From positions 372,001 to 436,000 of the forward strand of contig CANMIL010000003.1 in the NCBI GenBank assembly GCA_947497895.1: a stretch of 64,000 nt of DNA, read 5' to 3'. Shown here piece after piece: positions 1 to 9,388 of the stretch; position 1 is the stretch's first letter; the number at the start of each line of letters is the position of its first letter. The translations under genes and the position numbers were made by a program. Under the pieces are notes generated by a model. The model was not told where the DNA came from. It saw only the letters and a program-made list of their open reading frames with translations, and searched no databases. This DNA is from an uncultured Tenacibaculum sp. (lineage in GTDB: Bacteria > Bacteroidota > Bacteroidia > Flavobacteriales > Flavobacteriaceae).

Positions 1-210
1 CACTAAAACCCCTGGCATTTTCTTTAAGGTAATTGAAAACTCCCCTTGATCATTCGTGTTTACCCCATTAGTTGTGCCTTTTTCTACAACATTTATAAAA
101 GGTAATGGCTCATTGTTTTCATCGAGCACTTTTCCTTTAACTACTTGACCATAAGCAAATGTGCAACACATTAAAACTAAGGCAGTAATTAGTTTGGTTA
201 ATTGTTTCAT
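1..210 (-). CDS. N-terminus of a TonB-dependent receptor-like outer-membrane protein (partial)
   Basis: The first 70 codons of a minus-strand gene whose remainder lies before the window. The start is the ATG at 208-210. The translation opens with a signal peptide (MKQLTKLITALVLMCCTFAYG), followed by VVKGKVLDENNEPLPFINV, the beginning of a carboxypeptidase-regulatory-like (CarboxypepD_reg-like) beta-sandwich. In Bacteroidota this domain most often precedes a plug and beta-barrel of the SusC/TonB receptor type, but other surface proteins carry it too, so the full identity is open. It is transcribed divergently from the moxR operon. Confidence 0.7.
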   Translation of the reverse strand, partial: MKQLTKLITALVLMCCTFAYGQVVKGKVLDENNEPLPFINVVEKGTTNGVNTNDQGEFSITLKKMPGVLV

Positions 211-328
211 ACGTAATAATTATTTATAAAAGCGTTTATAGATTAAATAGACCTGTAATTACAGATTCATTAATAAAAGACGTAAAATATAAATATATAC
301 CCTTAAAAAATCACAAAATTTTATTTCT

Positions 329-358
329 TTTGCATCCTAGATTAGTTTTTTAGGTTTA
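329..358 (+). promoter_or_regulatory. Candidate promoter of the moxR-bat operon
   Basis: TTTG at 329-332 is followed 18 nt later by TAGGTTTA at 351-358, which differs from the Bacteroidota -7 consensus TAnnTTTG only at the last base. It lies about 75 nt before the moxR start codon. Pattern match only. Confidence 0.4.
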
Positions 359-434
359 ACCATACTTTAACAACTCAGAATGTCTTATTATTGTAGTTTT
401 GTTAAACAAAAAAGCTAACATAATTCGAAATTAT

Positions 435-1424
435 ATGGATGTAGATGTAAGAGCAATCAATGAGAAAATAGAGCAAGAGAGCGCCTTTGTCGATTTATTA
501 ACTACCGAAATGAATAAGGTAATTGTAGGTCAAAAATATATGATTGAACGATTACTAATTGGTTTGTTAGGAAATGGACATATTTTACTAGAAGGTGTTC
601 CAGGACTTGCAAAAACTTTAGCAATTAATACTCTTTCCAAAGCAGTTCAAGGTAGTTTTAGTCGTGTTCAATTTACTCCAGATTTGCTTCCAGCCGATGT
701 TGTTGGAACTATGATATATAATATAAAGGAGAATGACTTTTCAATCAAAAAAGGACCAATTTTTGCCAATTTCGTTTTAGCGGATGAGATTAACAGGGCA
801 CCTGCAAAAGTACAGTCGGCATTACTAGAAGCAATGCAAGAAAGACAAATTACCATTGGTGATGAAACGTTTAAACTTGATGAACCTTTCTTAGTAATGG
901 CTACTCAAAACCCTGTAGAGCAAGAAGGAACTTATCCACTACCTGAAGCTCAGGTTGACCGTTTTATGCTAAAAACAGTAATTGACTATCCTAAAATTCA
1001 GGATGAGCAATTAATTTTACGTCAAAATTTGAACGGTAGTTTTGGAAAAGTAAATCCAGTTGTTTCTATAGAACAAATTATTCGTGCCAGAAATGCCGTT
1101 AGTGAAGTATATATGGATGAGAAAATTGAAAAGTACATCCTTGATATTATTTTCGCTACACGTTATCCTGAAAAATATAATTTAGAAAAATTACAACCAT
1201 TAATCAATTTCGGATCATCACCTCGTGGTAGTATTGCTTTAGCGAAAGCTGCTAAATGTTATGCTTTTATCAAAAGAAGAGGTTATGTTATTCCAGAAGA
1301 TGTAAGAGCAATTGTATATGATGTTTTAAGACACAGAATCGGAATTACCTATGAAGCTGAGGCTGAAAACATATCTTCAATAGATATCATCAATTCTATT
1401 ATTAACGAAGTACAAGTACCTTAA
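435..1424 (+). CDS. MoxR family AAA+ ATPase, first gene of the bat operon
   Basis: A 329-residue AAA+ ATPase of the MoxR family, cytoplasmic chaperone-like proteins that act on von Willebrand factor A (VWA) proteins. Walker A is GVPGLAKT (about residues 54-61); Walker B ends in ADE (about 116-118), followed by INRAPAKVQSALLEAMQE, a MoxR hallmark; the sensor-1 region reads ATQNPVEQEGTYPLPEAQ. An in-frame TTG lies at 399, but the ATG at 435 better fits the family N-terminus. It heads a same-strand run with DUF58, two VWA proteins, TPR proteins and BatD, the usual Bacteroidota aerotolerance (Bat) arrangement, so it probably remodels the BatA/BatB complex. Family assignment is firm; the exact substrate is inferred. 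Confidence 0.95.
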   Translation: MDVDVRAINEKIEQESAFVDLLTTEMNKVIVGQKYMIERLLIGLLGNGHILLEGVPGLAKTLAINTLSKAVQGSFSRVQFTPDLLPADVVGTMIYNIKENDFSIKKGPIFANFVLADEINRAPAKVQSALLEAMQERQITIGDETFKLDEPFLVMATQNPVEQEGTYPLPEAQVDRFMLKTVIDYPKIQDEQLILRQNLNGSFGKVNPVVSIEQIIRARNAVSEVYMDEKIEKYILDIIFATRYPEKYNLEKLQPLINFGSSPRGSIALAKAAKCYAFIKRRGYVIPEDVRAIVYDVLRHRIGITYEAEAENISSIDIINSIINEVQVP

Positions 1425-1499
1425 AAATATAACCAAGGAAAACCAACCATACTCTACAAACAGAAAAATTAAACCCCCTATAAATTAATCTAGTTAGAG

Positions 1500-1829
1500 A
1501 TGACTTACAAATTAACAACGTACAAAACATTAACAGGAACAAAGAGAATTTTAGAGCTACAAAAAAGAAAAAGAACTGAAGCTGTTATCTATCAAAACGA
1601 AGAACCCTCATATTACGTAGATTGTTTTGATTTACAAACGGAATCAAATGTTATCATGAATAGCTTAGTACTTGGACAAAAAAGAAGTATTAGTAACGTG
1701 ATAAAGGAGATAGCTCAAAAGAACAATGTTAACATATCAGTGAAAGAGGCACCATTACTTTCAATTGAAAAATCATTTGAATTAAAAGAAGTTGAACTTC
1801 CGCCTTTACCTGAAAATTGGTTAAACTAG
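1500..1829 (+). CDS. Hypothetical protein inserted in the bat operon
   Basis: A 109-residue soluble protein with no signal peptide or membrane segment. It is rich in Lys and Glu and ends in ELPPLPENWLN. It starts with ATG 75 nt after moxR and stops three bases before the DUF58 start, so it is almost certainly co-transcribed with both. I do not recognise a family. Bat operons normally pass directly from moxR to the DUF58 gene, so this is an accessory insertion. The tight 3' spacing and similar codon use suggest a real gene. Confidence 0.7.
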   Translation: MTYKLTTYKTLTGTKRILELQKRKRTEAVIYQNEEPSYYVDCFDLQTESNVIMNSLVLGQKRSISNVIKEIAQKNNVNISVKEAPLLSIEKSFELKEVELPPLPENWLN

Positions 1830-1832
1830 TGC

Positions 1833-2699
1833 ATGGACACAAAAGAATTATTAAAAAAAGTTCGCAAAATTGAAATTAAGACACGTAGGCTGTCTAATCA
1901 TATATTCGGAGGAGAATACCACTCGACCTTTAAAGGTCGTGGTATGACCTTCTCTGAAGTACGTCAATATCAATATGGCGATGATATTCGCGCAATTGAC
2001 TGGAACGTTACTGCAAGATATAATGAGCCTTTTGTGAAGATTTTTGAGGAAGAGCGAGAACTTACCATGATGCTTATGGTAGATATTTCTGGTTCTGAAT
2101 TCTTTGGTACAAATCAACAATTTAAAAAAGATACAATTACTGAAATTGCTGCAACACTAGCGTTTTCAGCAATTCAGAATAATGACAAGGTAGGTTTGAT
2201 TTTATTTTCAGATCAAATCGAGCTTTTTATTCCTCCGAAAAAAGGACGAAGCCATGTGTTGCGTATTATCCGTGAACTTATAGAGTTTGAAGCTAAAAGC
2301 AAAAAAACAGATATCGATCAAGCGTTAAAATTTCTTTCCAATGTTTTAAAGAAAAAAGCAATTGTTTTTGTTCTTTCTGACTTTATGGATGATAATTATG
2401 AACGTACACTAAAAATTGCAGGAAATAAACACGATTTAACAGGTATTAGAGTTTTTGATAAGCACGATCAGGAAATTCCAAATATTGGAATGGTTCCGAT
2501 GTTAGATGCCGAAACTGGAGAAGTGCATCTTGTAAATACCAGTTCGTCATCGGTACGAAAGCAGTACAAAGCAAATGCCTTATATCTTCAAGATTACTTT
2601 ATAAATACCTTTAGAAAAAGCGGCGCAGGAGTTATTAACACCCGTGTTGACGAAAGCTATGTAAAAAAACTATTAGGATACTTTAAACAAAAAGGATAA
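1833..2699 (+). CDS. DUF58 domain protein
   Basis: A 288-residue DUF58 protein. The family signature GDDIRAIDWN sits at residues 49-58, followed by a degenerate VWA-like core with a metal-site motif DISGS at 84-88. There is no transmembrane segment, so it is probably a cytosolic partner of MoxR. The ATG follows the preceding stop by three bases, indicating translational coupling. DUF58 proteins nearly always sit next to moxR and bat genes; their biochemical role is unsettled, though they are thought to take part in assembling or activating VWA membrane proteins. Confidence 0.93.
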   Translation: MDTKELLKKVRKIEIKTRRLSNHIFGGEYHSTFKGRGMTFSEVRQYQYGDDIRAIDWNVTARYNEPFVKIFEEERELTMMLMVDISGSEFFGTNQQFKKDTITEIAATLAFSAIQNNDKVGLILFSDQIELFIPPKKGRSHVLRIIRELIEFEAKSKKTDIDQALKFLSNVLKKKAIVFVLSDFMDDNYERTLKIAGNKHDLTGIRVFDKHDQEIPNIGMVPMLDAETGEVHLVNTSSSSVRKQYKANALYLQDYFINTFRKSGAGVINTRVDESYVKKLLGYFKQKG

Positions 2700-2726
2700 T
2701 TGTTAAGCTATTACGTTTATTGAATT

Positions 2727-3815
2727 ATGAAGCAAAATTTACTATACATATTATTCTTATTTGCAGTAACCATTGGCTATTCTCAAAGCCAATTGGTAAA
2801 AGCTGAAATTGACACTACAAATATTCGAATTGGAGAACAGTTTCAATACAAACTGACTATCAACGAAACGGAAAATGTAATAATTCCGAAACTTGACAAT
2901 CTTAAAGGATTAGAAGTTGTTGACTCTTTAAAATTAGACACGATTAACAACAAGCTAATTCAAAAATATGTTTTAACAGGATTTGACAGTGGTGCTTTCT
3001 ACATTCCACAGCAACAAATCTTCATAAAAAATCAAGCTCACCTTACCGATAGTTTATTGGTGAATGTAGCTACTGTTGCCATAGATACCACCAAAGTAAA
3101 AAAGTTCCCTATCAAAGGAATTAAAGGAGAACCTTATCAGTTCGATGACTATAAAGAATATCTTTTCTGGGCTTTAGGTATCTTACTTATAGTTATTACA
3201 ACATTATACTTTGCTTTAAAGAGAAGTGATAAAAGCACATCTGAAACTTTTGTACCTAAGTTAGCTCCTTACCAAGAAGCTTTACAAAACTTAAAGCAAC
3301 TTGATGAAAAACTTCTTTGGCAAAACAACAAAATTAAAGCTTACTATAGTGAGCTTACTGAAATCATCCGAAATTATATTGAACGAGAGCTAAATATTCC
3401 AGCTCTTGAACAAACGACTAATGAATTGGTTGATACCTTAACAGACTTCAGCAACATAAATACGATAACAACAGATAAGGAAACGATTCAAAAATTAGAA
3501 AAGTTATTAAGTCAATCAGACCTTGTTAAGTTTGCAAAGTCGAAACCTATGGCACATGATATCGAATATGACAGAAAGAATGCCGAGGTTATTATTAACA
3601 ATATCAAGCCTGCAGTTACTGAAGAAAACACAGAAACTAGTTATAGTAAACCTGTAGTTATTGTAGAAAAACCCGAGATTAAACAACCGAATTTAGTATC
3701 AAAAATTTTGATAATCGTTGCCATTATTGCCATCGGTATTTTAATCTCATACGGAATTTCGAAGGCCAAATCAATGTATAACTCAACAAAACAATCAGTA
3801 GAAAATGTTCAATAA
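2727..3815 (+). CDS. BatD-like membrane protein of the bat operon
   Basis: A 362-residue protein with a signal peptide ending near GYSQ (residue 19), an extracytoplasmic beta-rich segment of about 130 residues, a membrane helix near 146-165 (LFWALGILLIVITTLYFAL), a cytoplasmic helical region, and a second hydrophobic helix near 325-345. The segment order resembles a shortened BatD/DUF4381-type protein. It overlaps the next gene by 11 nt. A full-length BatD (6806-8575) is also present, so this is probably the smaller accessory protein found between DUF58 and BatA in many Flavobacteriia. The exact family name is tentative. Confidence 0.75.
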   Translation: MKQNLLYILFLFAVTIGYSQSQLVKAEIDTTNIRIGEQFQYKLTINETENVIIPKLDNLKGLEVVDSLKLDTINNKLIQKYVLTGFDSGAFYIPQQQIFIKNQAHLTDSLLVNVATVAIDTTKVKKFPIKGIKGEPYQFDDYKEYLFWALGILLIVITTLYFALKRSDKSTSETFVPKLAPYQEALQNLKQLDEKLLWQNNKIKAYYSELTEIIRNYIERELNIPALEQTTNELVDTLTDFSNINTITTDKETIQKLEKLLSQSDLVKFAKSKPMAHDIEYDRKNAEVIINNIKPAVTEENTETSYSKPVVIVEKPEIKQPNLVSKILIIVAIIAIGILISYGISKAKSMYNSTKQSVENVQ

Positions 3816-4809
3816 TTTTGAATTTCACAACCCAGGATTTCTTTGGCTACTATTGTTTATCCCTTTACTAGCCATTTGGTATTTCTTTACAAACAAAAAG
3901 AACAGTGCACAGTTAACTATTGGAAGTACGAAAGCTTTTATAGTAAAGCGATCTATTTTTTCAAAACTTAAACCTTTATTATATATTTTAAGATTGCTAG
4001 CACTTGCTTTTATTATCGTTGCATTGGCACGTCCGCGTAATGTTTCTATCAGTAAAAAAACAAAAACAAATCGAGGGATCGATATTGTGATGGCTATTGA
4101 TGTCTCGGCAAGTATGCTTGCTAAAGACTTAAAGCCTAATCGTTTAGAAGCCTTAAAAAGAGTAGCTACTGAATTCGTTAACAAACGACCTAATGACAGA
4201 ATTGGAATTGTGGTATATGCTGGTGAAAGTTTTACTCAAACACCAATAACAAGTGACAACTCAATTGTAAAAAGAACCATTTCAGAAATTAAATGGGGGC
4301 AATTGGAAGGAGGAACGGCTATCGGAATGGGATTAGGTTCTGCTGTAAATCGTTTAAAAGAAAGTAAAGCAAAAAGTAAAGTAATTATACTTTTAACGGA
4401 TGGTGTTAACAACGCTGGATTTGTCGATCCAAAAACAGCTACCGAGCTTGCTAAAGGAAACAATATAAAAGTATATACAATTGGTATCGGTACAAATGGA
4501 ATGGCTCCTTTCCCTTGGGCTAAAGATCCTAGAACTGGTAAAATTTCATTCAGAAATCAACAAGTGGAAATCGATGAAAAGCTACTTCAACATATAGCCA
4601 CTGAAACAGAAGGTAAATACTTTAGAGCGACCAATAATACGAAGTTAAAAGCAATTTATGACGAAATTGACAAACTTGAAAAAACGAAAGTCGAAGAGTT
4701 CAAATACTATAATTATACAGAACAGTACAGACTATTTGTGTTCATTGCAGGAATATTCTTGCTTTTAGAATTTATACTTAAAAATACAGTGTTTAAAAGT
4801 TTTATTTAA
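3805..4809 (+). CDS. batA: BatA, VWA-domain membrane protein
   Basis: A 334-residue VWA protein. Two N-terminal membrane helices (about 12-28 and 57-75) are followed by a VWA domain whose metal-ion-dependent adhesion site starts with DVSAS at 99-103, with the conserved LLTDG later on; a C-terminal helix lies near 311-328. This is the BatA layout. It starts 11 nt inside the previous gene, so the two are probably translationally coupled. In Bacteroides fragilis Bat proteins were linked to aerotolerance; elsewhere they appear to serve envelope integrity or stress resistance. The membrane VWA domain is the expected MoxR client. Confidence 0.93.
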   Translation: MFNNFEFHNPGFLWLLLFIPLLAIWYFFTNKKNSAQLTIGSTKAFIVKRSIFSKLKPLLYILRLLALAFIIVALARPRNVSISKKTKTNRGIDIVMAIDVSASMLAKDLKPNRLEALKRVATEFVNKRPNDRIGIVVYAGESFTQTPITSDNSIVKRTISEIKWGQLEGGTAIGMGLGSAVNRLKESKAKSKVIILLTDGVNNAGFVDPKTATELAKGNNIKVYTIGIGTNGMAPFPWAKDPRTGKISFRNQQVEIDEKLLQHIATETEGKYFRATNNTKLKAIYDEIDKLEKTKVEEFKYYNYTEQYRLFVFIAGIFLLLEFILKNTVFKSFI

Positions 4810-4821
4810 TAAAACCTTATT

Positions 4822-5865
4822 ATGTACAAAATAGAAGAACCAATATATTTTTACCTTTTCGCAATTATTCCAGTAATAATTGTAATCTACCTATTGGTTT
4901 TTTGGTGGAAAAAAAGAGCTCAGAAAAAATTTGCTTCACCTGAACTATTGGAAAAACTAGCTCCCAATTCTTCGAACTTCAAATCAATATTGAAACTTGT
5001 ATTTCTTTTATTAGGAATTTCTTTTTTGATTTTAGCATTGATCAATCCAAAAATGGGAACCAAGTTAAAAACAGTAAAAAGAGAAGGTGTTGATGTTGTT
5101 TTTGCTTTGGATGTATCAAGAAGTATGCTCGCCGAAGATATTGCTCCAAATAGATTAGAGAAATCGAAACAAATAATTTCTAAGATCATTAATAAGTTAG
5201 GAAGTGACAGAGTTGGAATCATTATTTATGCTGGGAATGCATATCCTCTACTTCCAATTACTACCGATCATGCTGCAGGGAATATGTTTTTGCAAAACGC
5301 AAATCCTGATATGGTGACTAGTCAAGGAACGGCTATTAACGAAGCATTAAACTTAGCTAGAACCTATTATAATAATGACGAGCAAACCAACAGGTTTTTA
5401 ATTATTATTTCAGACGGAGAAGATCATCAAGAAGATACGAAGCAAATAGCACAAAACATTGCTAACGAAGGTGTAAAAGTATATACTATTGGTATTGGAA
5501 CAGAATCTGGAGGACCAATTCCTTTGAAGATAAATGGATCTTTAATTGGATATAAAAAAGATCGTAAAGGTGAAACCGTTATAACTCAAAGAAAATCGCC
5601 AATACTTCAAGATGTTGCCGATATTGGAAATGGGAATTATGTGGATGGTAATAAAACAGAAGTTGCAGTTGATGCCATTTCAGATGTTATTGCCAATGCT
5701 CAAAAAAGTGAATTCGAAACAAAACAATTTTCTGATTATCAAGATCAATTTCAATGGCCTCTTGGTATTGCTTTGTTGTTTTTAGTTTTAGATGTTTTAC
5801 TTTTTGATAGAAAGACAAAATGGTTGAAGAAAATTGACTTGTTTAATGAAGAGACTAAAAATTAA
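4822..5865 (+). CDS. batB: BatB, VWA-domain membrane protein
   Basis: A 347-residue paralogue of the preceding BatA. Membrane helices lie at about 9-28 and 56-75, the VWA metal-site motif DVSRS at 97-101, a second conserved IISDGEDH segment near 195-202, and a C-terminal helix near 318-335. It follows BatA by 12 nt, and its 3' end overlaps the TPR gene. BatA and BatB are thought to form a complex in the inner membrane with their VWA domains outside the cytoplasm. Assignment as BatB rests on order and similarity. Confidence 0.92.
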   Translation: MYKIEEPIYFYLFAIIPVIIVIYLLVFWWKKRAQKKFASPELLEKLAPNSSNFKSILKLVFLLLGISFLILALINPKMGTKLKTVKREGVDVVFALDVSRSMLAEDIAPNRLEKSKQIISKIINKLGSDRVGIIIYAGNAYPLLPITTDHAAGNMFLQNANPDMVTSQGTAINEALNLARTYYNNDEQTNRFLIIISDGEDHQEDTKQIAQNIANEGVKVYTIGIGTESGGPIPLKINGSLIGYKKDRKGETVITQRKSPILQDVADIGNGNYVDGNKTEVAVDAISDVIANAQKSEFETKQFSDYQDQFQWPLGIALLFLVLDVLLFDRKTKWLKKIDLFNEETKN

Positions 5866-6712
5866 AAAGGTGAACAAATTAAATGTTTTACTTATTGGGC
5901 TAATAACCTTGTTTTCTTTTCAGGTGAATGCTCAAATTGACACGCTTCAACTTAAAAAGGAAGCGCGTTCACTTCTTCGTGAGGGAAATGAACTTTACAA
6001 CAAACAAAAGTTTGATGAAGCCTCTATAGCTTACAGAAAGGCATTGGGTAAGGATGGCAAATATGACAAAGCCGCTTACAACTACGGAAATTCATTATAT
6101 CAAAACAAAAGCTATAAGGAAGCTGTGTCTCAATATGAATTAACGACTAAAACTTCAAAGGATAAAATAGCAAAAGCAGAGGCTTATCATAATATTGGAA
6201 ATGCCATGATGGAGGAAAAGCAGTATCAGCAAGCCGTTGATGCTTATAAAAACTCCCTACGTAATAATCCTAAAGACGATGAAACTCGTTATAATTTGGC
6301 TGTTGCTCAAAAAGAATTAAAAAAGGAGCAACAAAAACAAAAAGACGACAAAAACAAGGATAAAAAAGATCAGAACAAAGATCAAAATAAAGACAATAAG
6401 GACGACAAGAAAGATCAGAAGGATAAAAACGACGAAAACAAAAAAGACGATCAAAACAAGGATAAGAAAGACGGAGACGACAAGGATAAAAAAGATCAGA
6501 ACAAAGATCCTAAAGACAATCAAAATAAAGATCAGCAGAATAACGAAAACAAAAAAGATCAGAAGCCACAAAAACCTCAACCTGGTAAGATGACTCCTGA
6601 ACAAATGAAGCAACTTTTGGAGAGCTTGAACAATGAAGAAAAAAAGACCCAGAAGAAGATGAATGTTAAAAAATCAAAAGGAAGAAAAGTTAAGCAAGAA
6701 AAAGACTGGTAA
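5846..6712 (+). CDS. batC: BatC, secreted TPR protein with a charged low-complexity tail
   Basis: The preferred start is the ATG at 5846, inside the end of batB; it gives MKRLKIKK followed by a hydrophobic signal segment ending near FQVNAQ. A TTG 12 nt upstream is possible but less likely. Residues of about 30-160 contain tetratricopeptide repeats (for example AYNYGNSLYQNKSYKEAVSQY and YHNIGNAMMEEKQYQQAVDAY). The next roughly 85 residues are almost entirely Lys, Asp, Asn and Gln, followed by a basic C-terminus. TPR proteins at this position act as scaffolds for the Bat complex. The length of the charged tract is unusual and it is probably disordered. Confidence 0.9.
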   Translation: MKRLKIKKVNKLNVLLIGLITLFSFQVNAQIDTLQLKKEARSLLREGNELYNKQKFDEASIAYRKALGKDGKYDKAAYNYGNSLYQNKSYKEAVSQYELTTKTSKDKIAKAEAYHNIGNAMMEEKQYQQAVDAYKNSLRNNPKDDETRYNLAVAQKELKKEQQKQKDDKNKDKKDQNKDQNKDNKDDKKDQKDKNDENKKDDQNKDKKDGDDKDKKDQNKDPKDNQNKDQQNNENKKDQKPQKPQPGKMTPEQMKQLLESLNNEEKKTQKKMNVKKSKGRKVKQEKDW

Positions 6713-6805
6713 TATTTTAACAAAAACCTAAGATTGAGACTTTTAACATTAAGTTTTCATTTTAGATATTTGAATGTTAAAATATGAGTTTATAGCAAAT
6801 TAAAA

Positions 6806-8575
6806 ATGAGTAGGAATTTAACATTTTATATTATACTATTTTTTACGACTATTTCTCTTTCTGTGCATGCACAAGATGAGAAATTAGTTGCTAGCGTGAG
6901 TAAAAACAAACTTGGCGTTAATCAACGTTTAAAAGTTGAATACACTATAAACAAACAAGGGGCTGATAATTTTGCTCCTCCTAGTTTTAAAAACTTTAGA
7001 ATTGTAGGAGGGCCAAGTCAATCGATTAGTCAATCTTATATCAATGGTGTGGTGAAATTTTCGCAGTCCTACACCTATATCTTACAGCCTAAAAGAAAAG
7101 GAGAATATAATTTACCTCCAGCTTCAATCGAAATTGATGGAAAGACTATAAAGTCGAATGTTATTAAAATAATAGTTCTCGACGCGGTTGAGCTACCCAA
7201 AGATCCTAATGATCCGAATTATATTGCCTCTCAAAACATACACTTGGTTGCCGAGATTTCCAAATCAAGGCCATACGTTGGTGAAGGTGTTTATTTGGAA
7301 TACCGACTTTATTTTAGTGAAAATGTTGGTATTTATGACAATGCCATTACAGAGTCGCCTCAATACAATGGGTTCTGGAATCAAGAAATTAAGAATAACG
7401 GAACTCCAGTAAAACAAGGTACCTATAACGGTGAAAAATACAGATATGCTGTTTTACACAAAGCACTATTAATTCCAACCAAATCTGGTAAGCTAACCAT
7501 TGATCCGATGAAAATGGATATTGTAGTTGCTGTACCAACGGGTCGTGTAGATTTCTTCGGAAACCTTATTACTAAACAAGTTAGAAGAGAATTTTCTTCA
7601 GCTAAGAAAACGGTTCGAGTAAAAGAACTTCCTTTAAAAAATAAACCTGAAAACTTTAATGGTGCCGTAGGTGAATTTTCCTTTGATGTCGCATTAAGCA
7701 AACAACTCTTAAAAGCAAATGAATCGTCACAAATTTCAATTGCCATTAAAGGAAAAGGAAACTTAAAATTATTCGAGTTACCAAAAGTAGAAACTCCAAA
7801 AGAGCTTGAGGTATATCAACCCGAAAGAAAAGAGAAAGTTTCAATCACTTCTACCGGACTAAAAGGAAGTATCACTGACAACTATACCGTAGTACCGGAA
7901 TACAAAGGGAAGTACAAAATACCTTCTGTAAGTTTCTCATATTTCGATCCGAAAAAAGAAGTCTATCAAACTATCAATTCTGACGACATGTATGTTCAGG
8001 TCTTGGAAGGAAAAGAACTAACTTCTAACTCAACGAATACGTCAGTTGCAAAACAAGACATTAAGGTAACCGGAAATGACTTTAGATACATTCAAACGAA
8101 ATCAGAATTTAGTACAATAGACAAATCTGATTTCTTTAAATCTACGCTATTCTACCTACTTTTAATTGTTCCCGTTGCGGCTATTCCTGCTGTTATTCTT
8201 TTAAATAGGAAGAAAGAAGAACGAGATAGAGATGTAGAGGGTAATAAACGACGATTAGCAGATAAACTTGCTAAAAAGTACCTTTCGGAAGCTCAAAAAC
8301 AATTAGGGCAGAAAGAAGCATTTTATGAGTCTTTAGAAAGAGCTTTACACAATTATTTGAAAGCTAAACTAAAAGTAGAAACATCCGATATTAGTAAGGA
8401 TAAAATTACTGAGCTTCTTGAAAAACGCAATGTAGATAGCACCACTATTAAAGACTTTATTACCGTATTAAACGATTGTGATTTTGCTCGTTATACTCCT
8501 GTTGACAGTGTTCAAATGAATCAAGAGTACGATAAAGCAAAGCAAATAATAACCCAATTAGACAAACAGTTATAA
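6806..8575 (+). CDS. batD: BatD family protein
   Basis: A 589-residue protein with a signal peptide ending near VHAQ, a long extracytoplasmic region of repeated beta-sandwich segments (KLGVNQRLKVEYTINKQG, KQLLKANESSQISIAIKGKG), one membrane helix near 450-470 (STLFYLLLIVPVAAIPAVIL), and a cytoplasmic C-terminus with a helical DUF4381-like region. This matches BatD. A 93-nt gap precedes the start. The stop codon overlaps the next ATG (TAATG), so batE is translationally coupled. BatD is thought to bind the BatA/BatB complex from the periplasmic side. Confidence 0.92.
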   Translation: MSRNLTFYIILFFTTISLSVHAQDEKLVASVSKNKLGVNQRLKVEYTINKQGADNFAPPSFKNFRIVGGPSQSISQSYINGVVKFSQSYTYILQPKRKGEYNLPPASIEIDGKTIKSNVIKIIVLDAVELPKDPNDPNYIASQNIHLVAEISKSRPYVGEGVYLEYRLYFSENVGIYDNAITESPQYNGFWNQEIKNNGTPVKQGTYNGEKYRYAVLHKALLIPTKSGKLTIDPMKMDIVVAVPTGRVDFFGNLITKQVRREFSSAKKTVRVKELPLKNKPENFNGAVGEFSFDVALSKQLLKANESSQISIAIKGKGNLKLFELPKVETPKELEVYQPERKEKVSITSTGLKGSITDNYTVVPEYKGKYKIPSVSFSYFDPKKEVYQTINSDDMYVQVLEGKELTSNSTNTSVAKQDIKVTGNDFRYIQTKSEFSTIDKSDFFKSTLFYLLLIVPVAAIPAVILLNRKKEERDRDVEGNKRRLADKLAKKYLSEAQKQLGQKEAFYESLERALHNYLKAKLKVETSDISKDKITELLEKRNVDSTTIKDFITVLNDCDFARYTPVDSVQMNQEYDKAKQIITQLDKQL

Positions 8576-9333
8576 TGAGAAATATAATATTACTTCTAGT
8601 ATTCGTATCGAACATTGTATCTGCTCAAACTGCCGATGCTTTATTCGGAGATGCTAACAATTTATATCGTCAAAATAAATACGAGGAAGCACTAACCATT
8701 TATAAACAAATTGAAGAAACGAAAGAGCTTTCTTCTCAATTATATTACAACATAGCTAATTGCTATTATAAACTGAATAAAGTTGCTCCTAGTATTTATA
8801 ATTATGAGATGGCCCTTTCACTTGATCCTTTGAATGAAGATGCCAGAAATAATCTTGCTATAGCTCACAAATTAACACTTGATCGAATAGAGCCACTACC
8901 TAAAACGCTTTTCCAAAAGATTAGCACTAGTTTCTTTGAAAAGCTCCATTATAATACTTGGGCCTATATTTCCGTAGTTTTATCTATTCTGGCGAGTGTA
9001 CTTTTTATCTTGTTTTACTTATCATATGATTCAAGAAAAAAACGCGTGTATTTTACCATTAGCATTTTAAGTTTCTTATTACTTATTGCTTCACTAATGA
9101 TCTCTTATCAGCAGTTTAATACTTATCAAAATAAGAAGGAAGCCATTATTTTTGCTGAGGAAATCGAAATTAAAAATGCACCAACTTCTAGTTCTGATGA
9201 TGTTTTCACACTCCATGAAGGCACCAAAGTATCGGTAGTTGACTCAGTAGATGATTGGAAAAAAATTAAGTTAATTGATGGGAAAATCGGATGGATACAG
9301 TCAAACAACCTTAAAATCATCAATAATTTTTAA
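8575..9333 (+). CDS. batE: BatE, TPR and SH3-domain membrane protein
   Basis: A 252-residue protein. It has an N-terminal signal (MRNIILLLVFVSNIVSAQ), TPR repeats at about 25-95, two adjacent membrane helices at about 123-147 and 155-180, and a C-terminal bacterial SH3-like domain at about 190-250 ending KIGWIQSNNLKIIN. It starts within the batD stop codon. The TPR, two helices and SH3 order is typical of BatE, the last member of the aerotolerance operon. The SH3-like domain may touch peptidoglycan, which is an inference from related domains. Confidence 0.9.
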   Translation: MRNIILLLVFVSNIVSAQTADALFGDANNLYRQNKYEEALTIYKQIEETKELSSQLYYNIANCYYKLNKVAPSIYNYEMALSLDPLNEDARNNLAIAHKLTLDRIEPLPKTLFQKISTSFFEKLHYNTWAYISVVLSILASVLFILFYLSYDSRKKRVYFTISILSFLLLIASLMISYQQFNTYQNKKEAIIFAEEIEIKNAPTSSSDDVFTLHEGTKVSVVDSVDDWKKIKLIDGKIGWIQSNNLKIINNF

Positions 9334-9388
9334 TTTTCGTTAACAAGAAGTTAAAACTTAAAATTGTATATTAGGAGCTCGTATAAAC

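Noticed and set aside
6317..6613. A hydrophobic minus-strand frame opposite batC
   Set aside because: It is the antisense of the Lys/Asp/Asn-rich tract of BatC, which automatically yields Phe/Val/Ile/Leu codons.
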